A stretch of 64,000 nt of DNA from Homoserinibacter sp. GY 40078 (GCF_008017545.1 NZ_VRTZ01000003.1:1-64000), one strand, 5' to 3'. Positions 37,186 through 46,620 are shown, counted from the stretch's first letter. Program-made: numbers and translations. Notes: generated from the sequence alone by a model not told the origin.

Positions 37186-38543
37186 ACCGCGTGGATGCGG
37201 CACTCGCCGCCATCGCCGCAGCCGTTTCGGGCGAGCAGGGTCCGGCGCCGCGGTCCGAGCTGATCGGTCGACTCGAGCGGATCCTCGATCCCGCAGATCT
37301 CTCCTCGTCGTATCTCGTCCTCGGAATGCTGCGCGCCCGGATCCCCTCCCCGACGGATGTCGTCTCCTTCGGGCGGCGTTGGGCTCTCGACGGACTCTCG
37401 ACGGCGGTGAAGCCGGAGCTGCGCGCGGCACGGCGAGGTCCGCTGCCGCGGATCGAGAGCAGGCTCCTGGTCGACGTCTCCGATACGTCGCGGAGCCCGT
37501 ACACGACGGGGATCCAGCGCGTGGCACGGGAGAGCATCGCCCGCTGGGAGCGCAGCACCGAGATCGTGCCGGTCCGATTCGACCGTGGGCGAGGAGTGCT
37601 CCGCACCGTCGCGGACGACCAGGTCGTCCTGCCGTTCCGTTCGCGCTTCGTGCTGCCCGAGATCGCCGTCGAGCGCGAGAGGTCGCGGTCGATCGCGTCG
37701 ATCGCCCGGTTCTCGGCGTCGCGCACGATGGCGATCGGCTTCGACTGCATCCCGATGACCACGGCGGAGACCTGCGGACCCGGCATGCCGGGGGAGTTCG
37801 CGCACTACCTCTCGACCCTCGCGCACTTCGACACGGTCGCGCCGATCTCGACCGTCTCCGGTGACGAGTTCCGCGGATGGCGACGCATGCTGGTCGGCGC
37901 CGGCCTCGCGGGCCCCGAGATCGTCGATGTGGCGCTGCCCTTCGCGGTGGGAGAGCCTGCCGACCTCGATGTGCGCCGCGAACTCGCGCTTGCCGCCGAC
38001 GAACCTCTCGTCGTCGTGGTCGGCAGCCACGAGCCCCGCAAGAACCACCTGCGCCTGCTCGAGGCGTGCGAGCTGGTCTGGCGTCGCGGCCGTCGATTCA
38101 CCCTCGTGATGGTCGGCGGCAACGCCTGGAGCACCGAGCGCTTCGTCGCATTGCGGGATCGCCTCCGCTCCGCCGGGAGGGCCATCGTGACCCGCAGCAC
38201 GGCGACCGACGACGAGGTGTGGGGGCTGTATCGCGCGGCGAGCGTCACGGCGTTCGTGTCGCTCAACGAGGGTTTCGGGCTTCCGCTGGCTGAATCGCTC
38301 GCCGCGGGCGTGCCGGCCGTGACCTCGGACTTCGGGAGCATGGCGGATCTCGGCGGCGGCCGCGGCGCGGTGCTCGTCGATCCCCGCTCGCCCGATCAGA
38401 TCGCCGACGCGCTCGACGCGGTGCTGTCGGATCCGGAGTATCGGGCGGAACTCGCCGGAGCGACGCAGCTCCCCTCGCGCTCGTGGGACGACTATGCCGA
38501 CGACCTTCTGACCCTCGTGCCCTCGGCCCCAGCGACCGCGTGA
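37182..38543 (+). CDS. GT4-like glycosyltransferase, array member 2
   Basis: 453 aa, coupled by ATGA to member 1. The helical N-terminal region is shortest in the middle part (about 1-95); TTGIQRVAR at 108-116 is the array hallmark. The donor domain has VGSHEPRKNHLRLLEA, MVGGNAWSTERF, VSLNEGFGLPLAESLA and SDFGSMADLGG. The C-terminus is SWDDYADDLL. The donor loop HEPRKN is identical to that of member 1, so the same or a like nucleotide sugar is probable. Confidence 0.85.
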   Translation: MNRVDAALAAIAAAVSGEQGPAPRSELIGRLERILDPADLSSSYLVLGMLRARIPSPTDVVSFGRRWALDGLSTAVKPELRAARRGPLPRIESRLLVDVSDTSRSPYTTGIQRVARESIARWERSTEIVPVRFDRGRGVLRTVADDQVVLPFRSRFVLPEIAVERERSRSIASIARFSASRTMAIGFDCIPMTTAETCGPGMPGEFAHYLSTLAHFDTVAPISTVSGDEFRGWRRMLVGAGLAGPEIVDVALPFAVGEPADLDVRRELALAADEPLVVVVGSHEPRKNHLRLLEACELVWRRGRRFTLVMVGGNAWSTERFVALRDRLRSAGRAIVTRSTATDDEVWGLYRAASVTAFVSLNEGFGLPLAESLAAGVPAVTSDFGSMADLGGGRGAVLVDPRSPDQIADALDAVLSDPEYRAELAGATQLPSRSWDDYADDLLTLVPSAPATA

Positions 38544-38553
38544 TCGGAGCGCC

Positions 38554-40188
38554 ATGACCTTTCCCCACGACCTCTTCCTGGCGCGACAGCTCACGCGGGA
38601 GCCGTCGCCGTCGTCTGCGGCCGCGTCATCCGACGATCCTGTCGATCAGCTGAAGTCCACCCTCAGTTGGCGGGTCACCGCGCCCCTCCGCGGAGGAAAG
38701 GCGCTCGCCTCGGAGCTGCGTCGCCGATCCGGGTCGCGTGTCGACGCCCTCCGCAGCCGACTCCTGGCCGTCGCGCCGGCGCTCATCGGGCCGGAGGTCG
38801 ACCCCTCGACGAAGACGCGTGACCTCCTGCGCGCGCTCATCGACAGCGCGATCGACGACGAGGATCGCATCTGGCTCCTCTTCGCGGGTGCAGTCGGCGC
38901 CTATCCCGATGCCGACGAGTTCATCGCGCTGCGCCGCCACCTCCGGCGGCTCTCGCCGGCCCAGCGTCCGAAGGCGTTCCTGGCGCACACGGTTGAGGTG
39001 CTGTCGCGCACGCACACCCACTATCGCGAGGTGGATCTCCGTGTGGGTGAGACCGTCGTGGATGTCGATTTCTGCGCGACGGTCGGCTTCACCTCGGGCG
39101 TGCAGCGGGTCGTCCGAGAGACCGTGGGGCGGTGGCATGAGCGTCATTCGGTCACGCTTCTGGCCTGGGACGGTGGGGGAAGCGCGATGCGCGTGCTCGC
39201 CCCGAACGAGGAAGCGCGCGTGTCGGGGGCGTATCGGCTTCGCGAGCGCGATTTCGACATGCGCCACGCGGAGTCGGTGATGCGCACGGTCATCCCGTGG
39301 CGATGCAACGTGGTGCTCCCCGAGGTGGCGCGAGAGCGGTACTCGCGCAGCCTGATCTCACTCGCTCGGTTCTCGGGCAACCGGGTGCGAGCGATCGGAT
39401 ACGACATGATTCCTGCCGTCGACGGCTTCTTCGTCGATCCTGCTCAATCGCAGTCGTTCGCGCGATACCTCACTCTCGTGAAGCACGTGGACGAGGTCGT
39501 GGCGATCAGCGAGGCCGTCGCCGAAGAGTTCCGAGGGTTCGTCGATGCGTTGACAGCGCAGGGGGTGACCGGACCGACCGTGTCTGTCGTACCCCTGTCG
39601 GAGGAGGTCTCCTTCGACGACGTCGACGCGCCGAAGCCGATCGAGGTGCCGCTCGTGCTCGCGGTCGGCAGTCACGAGATCCGGAAGAACCAGATCGCCG
39701 TCGCCGATGCCGCCGAACGGCTCTGGCGGGACGGACTTCGCTTCTCGCTGCTCTTCGCGGGAGGTCCGGGGCCCGAGTGGTACACCGACCTCGACGATCG
39801 CGTCACCGAGCTCGTCCTCGACGGGCGGAGCGTCGCGGTCGTCCAGAGCATCAGTGACGAGGAGATGCGCCGCGCATATCGCACCGCTCACGTCCAGGTC
39901 TTCGTGTCGCTTCACGAAGGATTCGGTCTGCCCGTCGTGGAGGCGCTCGCGGCTGGCACTCCCGTGATCACCTCGCGGCGGGGGAGCATGGGTGAGATGG
40001 CGCGCGCCGGCGGCTGCATCGCGGTCGATCCCGAGGACGTCGGCGAGATCGCCGAGGCGCTGCGACGTGTCCTCACCGACGACGCGGAGTACGGTCGCCT
40101 GGTCGCCGAGATCGGCGAGCGCCCGTCTCGCACGTGGGATGACTATGCCGACGCGGTGTGGGCTCGGATGACGGAGGTGTCGCGATGA
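38554..40188 (+). CDS. GT4-like glycosyltransferase, array member 3 with N-terminal extension
   Basis: 544 aa, the longest of the array, started at the ATG behind GGAG. The first 80 residues add DQLKSTLSWRVTAPLRG, an amphipathic motif also seen before other polysaccharide glycosyltransferases, and an Arg-rich helix. The helical region common to the array (about 88-155) follows, then VDVDF and TSGVQRVVRE (180-189). The donor domain shows VGSHEIRKNQ (Ile where the others have Pro), FAGGPGPEWY, VSLHEGFGLPVVEALA and RRGSMGEMA. It ends in TWDDYADAVW. It is the only member not overlapping its upstream neighbour (10-bp gap). Confidence 0.85.
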   Translation: MTFPHDLFLARQLTREPSPSSAAASSDDPVDQLKSTLSWRVTAPLRGGKALASELRRRSGSRVDALRSRLLAVAPALIGPEVDPSTKTRDLLRALIDSAIDDEDRIWLLFAGAVGAYPDADEFIALRRHLRRLSPAQRPKAFLAHTVEVLSRTHTHYREVDLRVGETVVDVDFCATVGFTSGVQRVVRETVGRWHERHSVTLLAWDGGGSAMRVLAPNEEARVSGAYRLRERDFDMRHAESVMRTVIPWRCNVVLPEVARERYSRSLISLARFSGNRVRAIGYDMIPAVDGFFVDPAQSQSFARYLTLVKHVDEVVAISEAVAEEFRGFVDALTAQGVTGPTVSVVPLSEEVSFDDVDAPKPIEVPLVLAVGSHEIRKNQIAVADAAERLWRDGLRFSLLFAGGPGPEWYTDLDDRVTELVLDGRSVAVVQSISDEEMRRAYRTAHVQVFVSLHEGFGLPVVEALAAGTPVITSRRGSMGEMARAGGCIAVDPEDVGEIAEALRRVLTDDAEYGRLVAEIGERPSRTWDDYADAVWARMTEVSR

Positions 40189-41642
40189 ACGAGATCGAGG
40201 CAGCGGTCGGGCAACGCGTCACGGCGCTCGCGGCGTACTGGGAGGTGTCCGACGACCCCGCGGCGCTCGCGGACACGCTCGAGCGCGATCCGAGTCCCGA
40301 GCGGATGTGGACCTTCCTCGCCGCGATCGGCGCCGAGATCCCGTCTCGCCGAGCCTTCGGCCACGCCATTCGCGGCCTCGCGGTGGACGGCGGCCGCGCG
40401 ACCGCCCTCGCTCTTCACGGTGAGGCGCTCCGACTTTCCGGGGAACGCGCGGTGCGGACCATCGAGATCGTGGCGGATCGGGTCGTCGTCGATGTCCATG
40501 ACACTGTCGCCACGGAACGCACGAGCGGTATTCAGCGGGTGGTCCGCGAAACGGTCCGGCGTTGGCGGGTAACCGGTCGAGACATGCTCCTCGTGCGCTG
40601 GACGTCCGACGGGCGTTCGTTGCGCACTCTGTCCACCGATGAGTCGGACGCCATCGATCAGCCTCGGCACATGGCCGGTGCGGTCGATGGTGAGCGGGTG
40701 ATCGTGCCGGCCCGCGGCGTGTTCGTCGCCACGGAGCTCGTGGCAGAGACCTGGCGTGCCCGTCGTCTCGAGGGTCTGGGCGCGAACCCGGCGATCCGGG
40801 TCGGCGCGATCGGTTACGACTGCGTCCCGCTGACGTCATCCGAGACGGCCTCATCGGGGATCGCGCGTCAGTTCCCCCAGTACCTCCAGGCACTCGGTTC
40901 GGCCGATCGGATCATCGCGATCTCCGAGGCGGCGGGAACCGAGTTCCGCGGGTGGAGGCGGATGGCCGCCTCGTACCGTGAGCGGGTACCCCGTATCGGT
41001 GTCGTCCCGCTCGCGGCAGAGATCGCACCCCCGTCCGAGGCGGATCTCGCCGACGCTGTCCGCGTGCTCGGGGCCTCGCCCAAGCGGCCCCTGGTTCTCG
41101 TCGTGGGCAGCCATGAGCCCCGGAAGAACCACCTGGCCGTCTTGGAGGCCGCCCGGCAGCTGTGGGCCCAGGGCGTCGACTTCCGGTTGTGCTTCATCGG
41201 CGCGACCAGCTGGGGAAGCGAGCGCTTCCACGACGAGGTCGACGAGCTCCAGCGCAAAGGTCGGCCACTCGTCGTGGTCACGGCCGCGTCCGACGGGCTC
41301 TTGGCGGCCGCATACTCGCGCGCGACGGTGAGCGTGTTCCCCTCGCTGCACGAGGGATTCGGTCTGCCCGTCGTCGAGTCCCTGATGCTCGGTACCCCGG
41401 TCGTGACCTCCGGCTACGGGAGCATGAAGGAGATCGTCGATGCGGGTGGCGGCGGTGTGCTGGTGGATCCACGCGACGACTCGTCGATCGCCGATGGCAT
41501 CCGTCGCGTGCTGACCGACAGGACGCTCCGGGAGCGTCTTGTCGCCGAAGCCCGTTCGCGCGCACCGCGCAGCTGGGACGACTATGCGGCCGAGCTGTGG
41601 TCGCGCTTGGTCGAGGACGAGGCGGAGACGGTCGACGCCTAG
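40185..41642 (+). CDS. GT4-like glycosyltransferase, array member 4
   Basis: 485 aa from the ATG at 40185 (ATGA overlap and a GGAGGT ribosome binding site). The helical N-terminal region is about 1-95; TSGIQRVVRE at 113-122; the donor domain has VGSHEPRKNHLAVLEA, FIGATSWGSERF, FPSLHEGFGLPVVESLM and SGYGSMKEIVD. The end SWDDYAAELW repeats the array's signature. This is the last gene of the operon and ends 32 bp before the convergent GT-C-like gene. Confidence 0.85.
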   Translation: MNEIEAAVGQRVTALAAYWEVSDDPAALADTLERDPSPERMWTFLAAIGAEIPSRRAFGHAIRGLAVDGGRATALALHGEALRLSGERAVRTIEIVADRVVVDVHDTVATERTSGIQRVVRETVRRWRVTGRDMLLVRWTSDGRSLRTLSTDESDAIDQPRHMAGAVDGERVIVPARGVFVATELVAETWRARRLEGLGANPAIRVGAIGYDCVPLTSSETASSGIARQFPQYLQALGSADRIIAISEAAGTEFRGWRRMAASYRERVPRIGVVPLAAEIAPPSEADLADAVRVLGASPKRPLVLVVGSHEPRKNHLAVLEAARQLWAQGVDFRLCFIGATSWGSERFHDEVDELQRKGRPLVVVTAASDGLLAAAYSRATVSVFPSLHEGFGLPVVESLMLGTPVVTSGYGSMKEIVDAGGGGVLVDPRDDSSIADGIRRVLTDRTLRERLVAEARSRAPRSWDDYAAELWSRLVEDEAETVDA

Positions 41643-41674
41643 GCCCGGTCGGGGCGGTCCCCGCGCCGGGTGAC

Positions 41675-43741
41675 CTATCGGGCGGTGGGGCACACTCCCG
41701 CGGATCGCGCCTCGCGGTCGGCCGTGGCATGCCACGCCACGACCTCGAAACGGGCGGTCGTCCACCCCGCGTCCGGAGGTTGGGCGAGCAGCTCGAGTGA
41801 GCCGCGCACAGTCTGCGGGTCGGCGACCTGCACCGGCGACCCGGTGAGGACCTCGTCGAGGCCCGGCCCCCCATTGCGCACCTCGTAGATCACGAACTCG
41901 TCGGCATCCGGCCGGCAGGCCATGAAGTCGAGGATCCGTTCCGCGTCGAGCTGGCGGTCCGGTGCGAAGTTGTTGCGTGCCTGATCGGTGTCGACCATGT
42001 CGATCCCGTAGCTGCGCTGGAGCGGAACGGCGAACGCCATCCACGTGTTCGGGAAGAACCAGTCGTCGATCTCGCTCGGATCGCTGCTCGTCCACATCCG
42101 CGGCACGCTTTGCTCGGCGACTGCTGCCAGCTCTCCCACGAAGGAGCTCGCCCCCGTCATCAGCTGCCCTCGTGCCTGCAGCGCGAGCGACGGGATCGAG
42201 GGCACGACGATCGTCACCGCGAGCGCCGCTGCGAGCACGGCTCGCGCACCACGTGGAATCCCCCTGGAGAGGAGCGCGGCGAGCCCGACAGCCGCGATGA
42301 CGAGGATCGCCGGGAGGGTCTCGGAGACGAGGTACCGATCCCAGTAGAGGTAGTAGGCGCTCGTGTTCTCGAGCCCGAGGCGAAGCGTGTGCAATGCGAT
42401 GAACATCGCCGAGGTGACGCCGAGGAGTCCCAGCACGAGGGCTCGGTCGGGCCGGATCCGCGCGGGGAGCAGCGCGAGCGCGACGATCGCGGCGGCTGTC
42501 CACCAGATCCCCATGCGCAGCAGTGTCGCGCCGGTCTGCGCGCCCACCGCGACGACGAGGATGACCCCCACCGCGAGCACGGCGGCGAGCAGCAGCCCGG
42601 CGACGAGCGCGATCCTGCGGCCCGACTCCGTGGGCTGGATCCGCCGGTGGGCGAGCAGTGCGAGCCCGAGAAGCGCGAGCGGGGGCAGGACGCAGAGAGC
42701 CGCGGCGGCCGGGGTCGCGGCGAGCAGCCCCAGTGAGCGCATCGCGTCGATCACGGGCTGCGGGGCGAGCCCCCCGATCTGCATGGAGACGAAATACCGC
42801 GGGATCTCGGCGACCCCGTACCAGTAGCCCACCCCGACACCCGCCGCGAGGGCGGCCAGAGAAGCCAGCAGGCGCGCCGTCAGGGGGCGCCAGACCCCCA
42901 CGACGAGGGCAGCAGCGAGCATGACGACCCCGGGGATCACGAGCAGCACTCCCGACCCGCGCAAGAGCGAGAGCTGCGCCGCAGTCAGTGCCTGGAGCAC
43001 GAGCAGCGGCCCGAGCCTGTCGCGTGCCGCTCCGAGGCCGTCGGCGAGCAGCCTGACCCACACGACGAAGAGCGGCGCATTGAGGGATTCGCTGCTCGCG
43101 AAGGTCGAGAACCACACGAGGTGCGGCTGCACCGCCACGAGACCGCCGAGTGCGAGAGCAGTCCACCCGCGCACCCCGAGCAGGCCGGCGAGCCGCACGA
43201 TCGCGACGAGAAGCGCGATGCCCGTGATGCCGAGGCTCGAGGCTGTCGACGGCGAGCCCCAGAGCGCCGCATCCCAGGTGAGAAGGGCGGGGAACAGCGG
43301 GGGCCACGAGGCGTGCAGCTCGCCCGTCCGGGCGAACTCGTTGGCCCAGTTCACGTAGGCGCCCATATCGCCCACCCAGGGCAGGAAGTCGACCTGCCGC
43401 ACCCGGAGGATGAACGCGAGGACGAGCACGGCGGCCCAGGAGACCGGGAGGGCGAGGCGTCGTCCGCGGGGGATCGCGGGGACCGCCGGAAGAGGCGTAC
43501 GCCGGGCGATGGCCCAGCCGATGAGGGCGACCCAGGCGACGGCGGCGCCGATTCCGCCGCCGATGCCGAGCCACCCGACCGCGGTGATCGACGAGGCCAC
43601 GATTCCGAGGCCGAGCGGAAGAGCATCGGCCAGAAGGGCGATCCAACCGTCGGCGCGCCGCCTCACGAGAACCGCCGCCGGGGCGCCGACGATGATCGCC
43701 ACGATGCCGAGAACGGCGATGTGCGCGGCGGTGTCGAGCAC
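41675..43741 (-). CDS. GT-C-like polytopic membrane protein
   Basis: 688 aa from the GTG at 43741, which follows GGAGGAG at ideal spacing; an ATG at 43801 lacks this. About thirteen membrane helices. The loop after the fourth helix, PWVGDMGAYVNWANEF, carries the acidic residue expected in GT-C enzymes, and SSESLNAPLFVVW follows. The C-terminal 150 residues are soluble with FPNTWMAFAVPLQRSYGIDMVDTD. It is divergent from the exporter genes and is probably part of the same glycan system. Donor and acceptor are unknown. Confidence 0.72.
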   Translation of the reverse strand: MLDTAAHIAVLGIVAIIVGAPAAVLVRRRADGWIALLADALPLGLGIVASSITAVGWLGIGGGIGAAVAWVALIGWAIARRTPLPAVPAIPRGRRLALPVSWAAVLVLAFILRVRQVDFLPWVGDMGAYVNWANEFARTGELHASWPPLFPALLTWDAALWGSPSTASSLGITGIALLVAIVRLAGLLGVRGWTALALGGLVAVQPHLVWFSTFASSESLNAPLFVVWVRLLADGLGAARDRLGPLLVLQALTAAQLSLLRGSGVLLVIPGVVMLAAALVVGVWRPLTARLLASLAALAAGVGVGYWYGVAEIPRYFVSMQIGGLAPQPVIDAMRSLGLLAATPAAAALCVLPPLALLGLALLAHRRIQPTESGRRIALVAGLLLAAVLAVGVILVVAVGAQTGATLLRMGIWWTAAAIVALALLPARIRPDRALVLGLLGVTSAMFIALHTLRLGLENTSAYYLYWDRYLVSETLPAILVIAAVGLAALLSRGIPRGARAVLAAALAVTIVVPSIPSLALQARGQLMTGASSFVGELAAVAEQSVPRMWTSSDPSEIDDWFFPNTWMAFAVPLQRSYGIDMVDTDQARNNFAPDRQLDAERILDFMACRPDADEFVIYEVRNGGPGLDEVLTGSPVQVADPQTVRGSLELLAQPPDAGWTTARFEVVAWHATADREARSAGVCPTAR

Positions 43742-43826
43742 GGCGTTCTCCTCCGGTCGCGGCGACCTCGGTCCGGAACGTGCCGTGCACGCTGCATCCA
43801 CTCAGAAGTGCCCGAAGACGATGCCT

Positions 43827-43834
43827 TAGGATAT
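43827..43834. promoter_or_regulatory. overlapping -10 boxes between the GT-C-like gene and wzm
   Basis: TAGGATAT contains TAGGAT rightward (43827-43832) and TATCCT leftward (43834-43829). Leaders of about 42 nt to wzm and about 80 nt to the GT-C-like gene would result, and both genes have good ribosome binding sites. Confidence 0.4.
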
Positions 43835-43880
43835 CAAGGCCGTGGGCCCCCACTCCGCGGCACGACACCCAGGAGCGAAC

Positions 43881-44825
43881 GTGACGGATATCGCCCGACT
43901 CCGGGCCGACCGGATCGCGGCGCTCCCCTTTGAGCGGGTCGAGCCGACGGCCGGGATCGCGCAGGGCACGAGCCACGCGCTGCGCCAACTCTGGCGCTAT
44001 CGCGAGCTGCAGGGCCTGCTGGTGCGCCGCGAGCTGAAGGCCCGCTACAAGGACAGCAGCCTCGGATTCATCTGGTCGTTCATCCGGCCCGTGATGCTGC
44101 TGCTGATCTACTACTTCGCGATCGGCTACTTCCTCCAGGCGCAGCGCTCGATCCCCGTCTTCGGCATCTTCGTGTTCGCGGGGCTCGTGCTCTGGGGGCT
44201 CTACAGCGACATCCTGGTCGCGGGCACGATGTCGATCCTCACCAATGCGGGGCTCATCAAGAAGGTGAGCCTGCCGCGCGAGATCTTCCCGCTCGCATCC
44301 GCGGGATCCGCGTTCGTCAACTTCTTGATCCAGTGCGCGGTGCTCATCGCGGCCGTTCTCGTCTTCGGCCAGATGACGTTCACGTGGGACGTGCTGTATG
44401 TCTTCCCAGCCGTGCTGCTCGTGATGGTCTACGGCACGGCGTTCGCGATCCTGCTGTCGGCCCTCAACGTCTACCTGCGTGACATCCAGTACCTCGTCGA
44501 GGTCGTGATGCTCATGCTGTTCTGGACGTCGCCGATCGTGTATTCGTACCGGATGGTCGCCGACGTCATCGGCGGTACCTGGCTCGAAGCGGTGTACCTG
44601 GCCAATCCCATCACGGTCGCGATCCTGTCGTTCCAGCGGGCGGTATGGCTCCCGAGCCCGTCGGTGCAGAGCCAGCTGACGGAGATGGGGATCGATCCGT
44701 CGACGATGCATCCGGCCGATCTCGATGTCCGGATCCTCGTCTTGCTGATCGTCGGGCTTCTGCTGCTCTGGGTCTCGCATCGCACGTTCCTGCGCCTGCA
44801 GGGGAACTTCGCGCAGGAGATCTGA
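43881..44825 (+). CDS. wzm: ABC-2 type polysaccharide export permease
   Basis: 314 aa from the GTG at 43881, preceded by AGGAG. The cytoplasmic N-terminus ends in the family motif LLVRRELKARYKDSSLGFIWSFIRP. Six membrane helices follow, with KKVSLPREIFPLAS, LNVYLRDIQYL and FWTSPIVYSY, all typical of Wzm/TagG/RfbD permeases. With the next gene it forms the channel that moves a finished lipid-linked glycan across the membrane. Stop and start of the two genes overlap as TGATG. Confidence 0.92.
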   Translation: MTDIARLRADRIAALPFERVEPTAGIAQGTSHALRQLWRYRELQGLLVRRELKARYKDSSLGFIWSFIRPVMLLLIYYFAIGYFLQAQRSIPVFGIFVFAGLVLWGLYSDILVAGTMSILTNAGLIKKVSLPREIFPLASAGSAFVNFLIQCAVLIAAVLVFGQMTFTWDVLYVFPAVLLVMVYGTAFAILLSALNVYLRDIQYLVEVVMLMLFWTSPIVYSYRMVADVIGGTWLEAVYLANPITVAILSFQRAVWLPSPSVQSQLTEMGIDPSTMHPADLDVRILVLLIVGLLLLWVSHRTFLRLQGNFAQEI

Positions 44826-45619
44826 TGGCTTCATCCGGGTCGCCTGCTGTCGACGCGCCCCTCGTCGTGCGACTCGACGGCGTCTCGAAGCATTTCGTCG
44901 TGCGTCGCGAGAAGTCCCTCAAAGAGCGGCTCGTGAACTTCGGGCGTTCGCGGCGGCACCGTGAAGACTTCACCGCTCTCACCGGAGTGGGATTCGAGAT
45001 CCCCGTCGGTCAGACGGTGGGTCTCGTCGGGCACAACGGGTCCGGCAAGAGCACGCTGCTCAAGGTGATCGGGGGGATCATCGCGCCCGACGCGGGCGTC
45101 GTCGAGCGGCGCGGTCGCATCGCTGCGCTCCTCGAGCTCGGAGCCGGTTTCCACCCGGATCTCACGGGTCGCGAGAACGTCTATCTCAACGGCTCCGTGC
45201 TCGGCCTCAGCCGCAACCAGATCGACGAGTTCTTCCAGTCGATCGTCGACTTCTCCGAGATCGGGGAATTCATCGACACCCAGGTGAAGTTCTATTCGTC
45301 GGGAATGTACGTGCGCCTCGCCTTCGCGGTCGCGGTGCACGTCGATCCCGATGTCCTGCTGGTCGACGAGGTGCTGGCCGTCGGCGACGAACCGTTCCAA
45401 CGCAAGTGCATGGACAAGATCCGCCAGTTCCAGAGCGAGGGGCGCACGATCGTGATCGTCAGCCACTCGTCCGACCAGATCGCGGACGTCTGCGATCGGG
45501 TCATCGTGCTCAATCACGGGCACGTCGTGTTCGATGGCGAGACCGGTCCGGGGCTCGAGGCGCTCGCCGCGAGCTTCCACACGCCCCCTCCTGGTCCCGC
45601 CCCCGAGGAGCAGCCATGA
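44825..45619 (+). CDS. wzt: ABC-type polysaccharide export ATPase
   Basis: 264 aa. Walker A GHNGSGKST, the linker GRIAALLELGAGFHPDLTG typical of the Wzt/TagH branch, signature YSSGMYVRLAFAVA, Walker B LLVDEVLAVGD and the H-loop VSHS are all intact. The length leaves no room for the C-terminal carbohydrate-binding domain that lets E. coli O9a-type Wzt check chain ends, so export is probably not coupled to a terminal cap. It is coupled to the downstream GT2 by ATGA. Confidence 0.93.
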   Translation: MASSGSPAVDAPLVVRLDGVSKHFVVRREKSLKERLVNFGRSRRHREDFTALTGVGFEIPVGQTVGLVGHNGSGKSTLLKVIGGIIAPDAGVVERRGRIAALLELGAGFHPDLTGRENVYLNGSVLGLSRNQIDEFFQSIVDFSEIGEFIDTQVKFYSSGMYVRLAFAVAVHVDPDVLLVDEVLAVGDEPFQRKCMDKIRQFQSEGRTIVIVSHSSDQIADVCDRVIVLNHGHVVFDGETGPGLEALAASFHTPPPGPAPEEQP

Positions 45620-46599
45620 AGGTCTTCATCCAGATCCCCTGCCTGAACGAGGAGCAGACGCTCCCGCTCGTGCTGGAGAGCATCCCCAAGGAGATCCCGG
45701 GGGTCGACGAGCTCGAGATCCTCATCATCGACGACGGCTCGAGCGACCGCACGGTCGAGGTGGCGGAGTCATACGGCGTCACGCACTTCGTCCGACACAC
45801 CCGCAACATGGGTCTCGCCCGGTCGTTCCGCGACGGCGTGCACTACGCGCTTGCTCACGGTGCCGACATCGTGGTCAACACCGACGGCGACAACCAGTAC
45901 CCGCAGGACCGCATCCCCGACCTCATCGCCCCGGTCATGAGCGGCGAGGCCGATATCGCGATCGGCGACCGTCAGACCCACAAGATCGCGCACTTCTCGC
46001 CCCTCAAGAAGATGCTCCAGCGTTTTGGCAGCTGGGTCGTGAACCTCGCCGCCGATACCAAGCTGCCGGACGCCGCAAGCGGATTCCGCGCGTACTCGAA
46101 GGAGTCGCTCCTGCGGCTCAACATCGTCACGCAGTTCAGCTACTGCATGGAGACGATCATCCAGGCGGGTAACAAGCGCCTGAAGATCGCGAGCGTGCCG
46201 GTCGACACCAACCCGAAGACCCGCGAATCGCGCCTGTTCTCGAACATCTTCGAGCACATGCTGAAGTCGGCGCAGGCGATCCTGCGCAGCTACATCATGT
46301 TCAAGCCGTTCGTGTTCTTCGCGTGGATCGGCGTGATCATGCTCGCGAGTGCGCTCATCCCGTTCGTGCGCTACCTGATCCTCATCTGGTTCTTCTCCGA
46401 GGACGCGGGCGCCCACCTGCAGTCCCTCATCCTCGGGGTGGCGCTGCTCATCGGGTCCCTGCTGGCCTTCGCCTTGGGCGTGCTCGCCGACCTGCAGCGC
46501 ACCAACCGCGTCCTCATGGAGGAGCAGTTGGAGCGCGTGAAGGAGATGCAGTACGGCTTCCGCCCCAACGAATTCATCTCGCGCGAGACGGCCGACTGA
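45616..46599 (+). CDS. GT2 glycosyltransferase with two C-terminal membrane helices
   Basis: 327 aa. QIPCLNEEQTLP at the start, IIDDGSSDRT, NMGLARSFRDGV, the metal site NTDGDNQYP and ASGFRAYSKESL make a DPM1/GtrB-like GT2. Two membrane helices near 240-262 and 275-300 anchor it, as in GtrB/ArnC enzymes that load sugars onto polyprenyl phosphate. It is the last gene of the wzm-wzt operon. It could prime the lipid carrier or make a side-branch donor. Confidence 0.87.
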   Translation: MKVFIQIPCLNEEQTLPLVLESIPKEIPGVDELEILIIDDGSSDRTVEVAESYGVTHFVRHTRNMGLARSFRDGVHYALAHGADIVVNTDGDNQYPQDRIPDLIAPVMSGEADIAIGDRQTHKIAHFSPLKKMLQRFGSWVVNLAADTKLPDAASGFRAYSKESLLRLNIVTQFSYCMETIIQAGNKRLKIASVPVDTNPKTRESRLFSNIFEHMLKSAQAILRSYIMFKPFVFFAWIGVIMLASALIPFVRYLILIWFFSEDAGAHLQSLILGVALLIGSLLAFALGVLADLQRTNRVLMEEQLERVKEMQYGFRPNEFISRETAD

Positions 46600-46620
46600 G
46601 CCTCGCCTCCGGGCCGCGCC

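Noticed and set aside
40851-44834. A 1327-codon open frame on the minus strand
   Set aside because: It runs through array member 4, the GT-C-like gene in another frame and the wzm/wzt start. The peptide is Arg/Asp/His-rich without family motifs, an effect of high G+C codon bias on the antisense strand.
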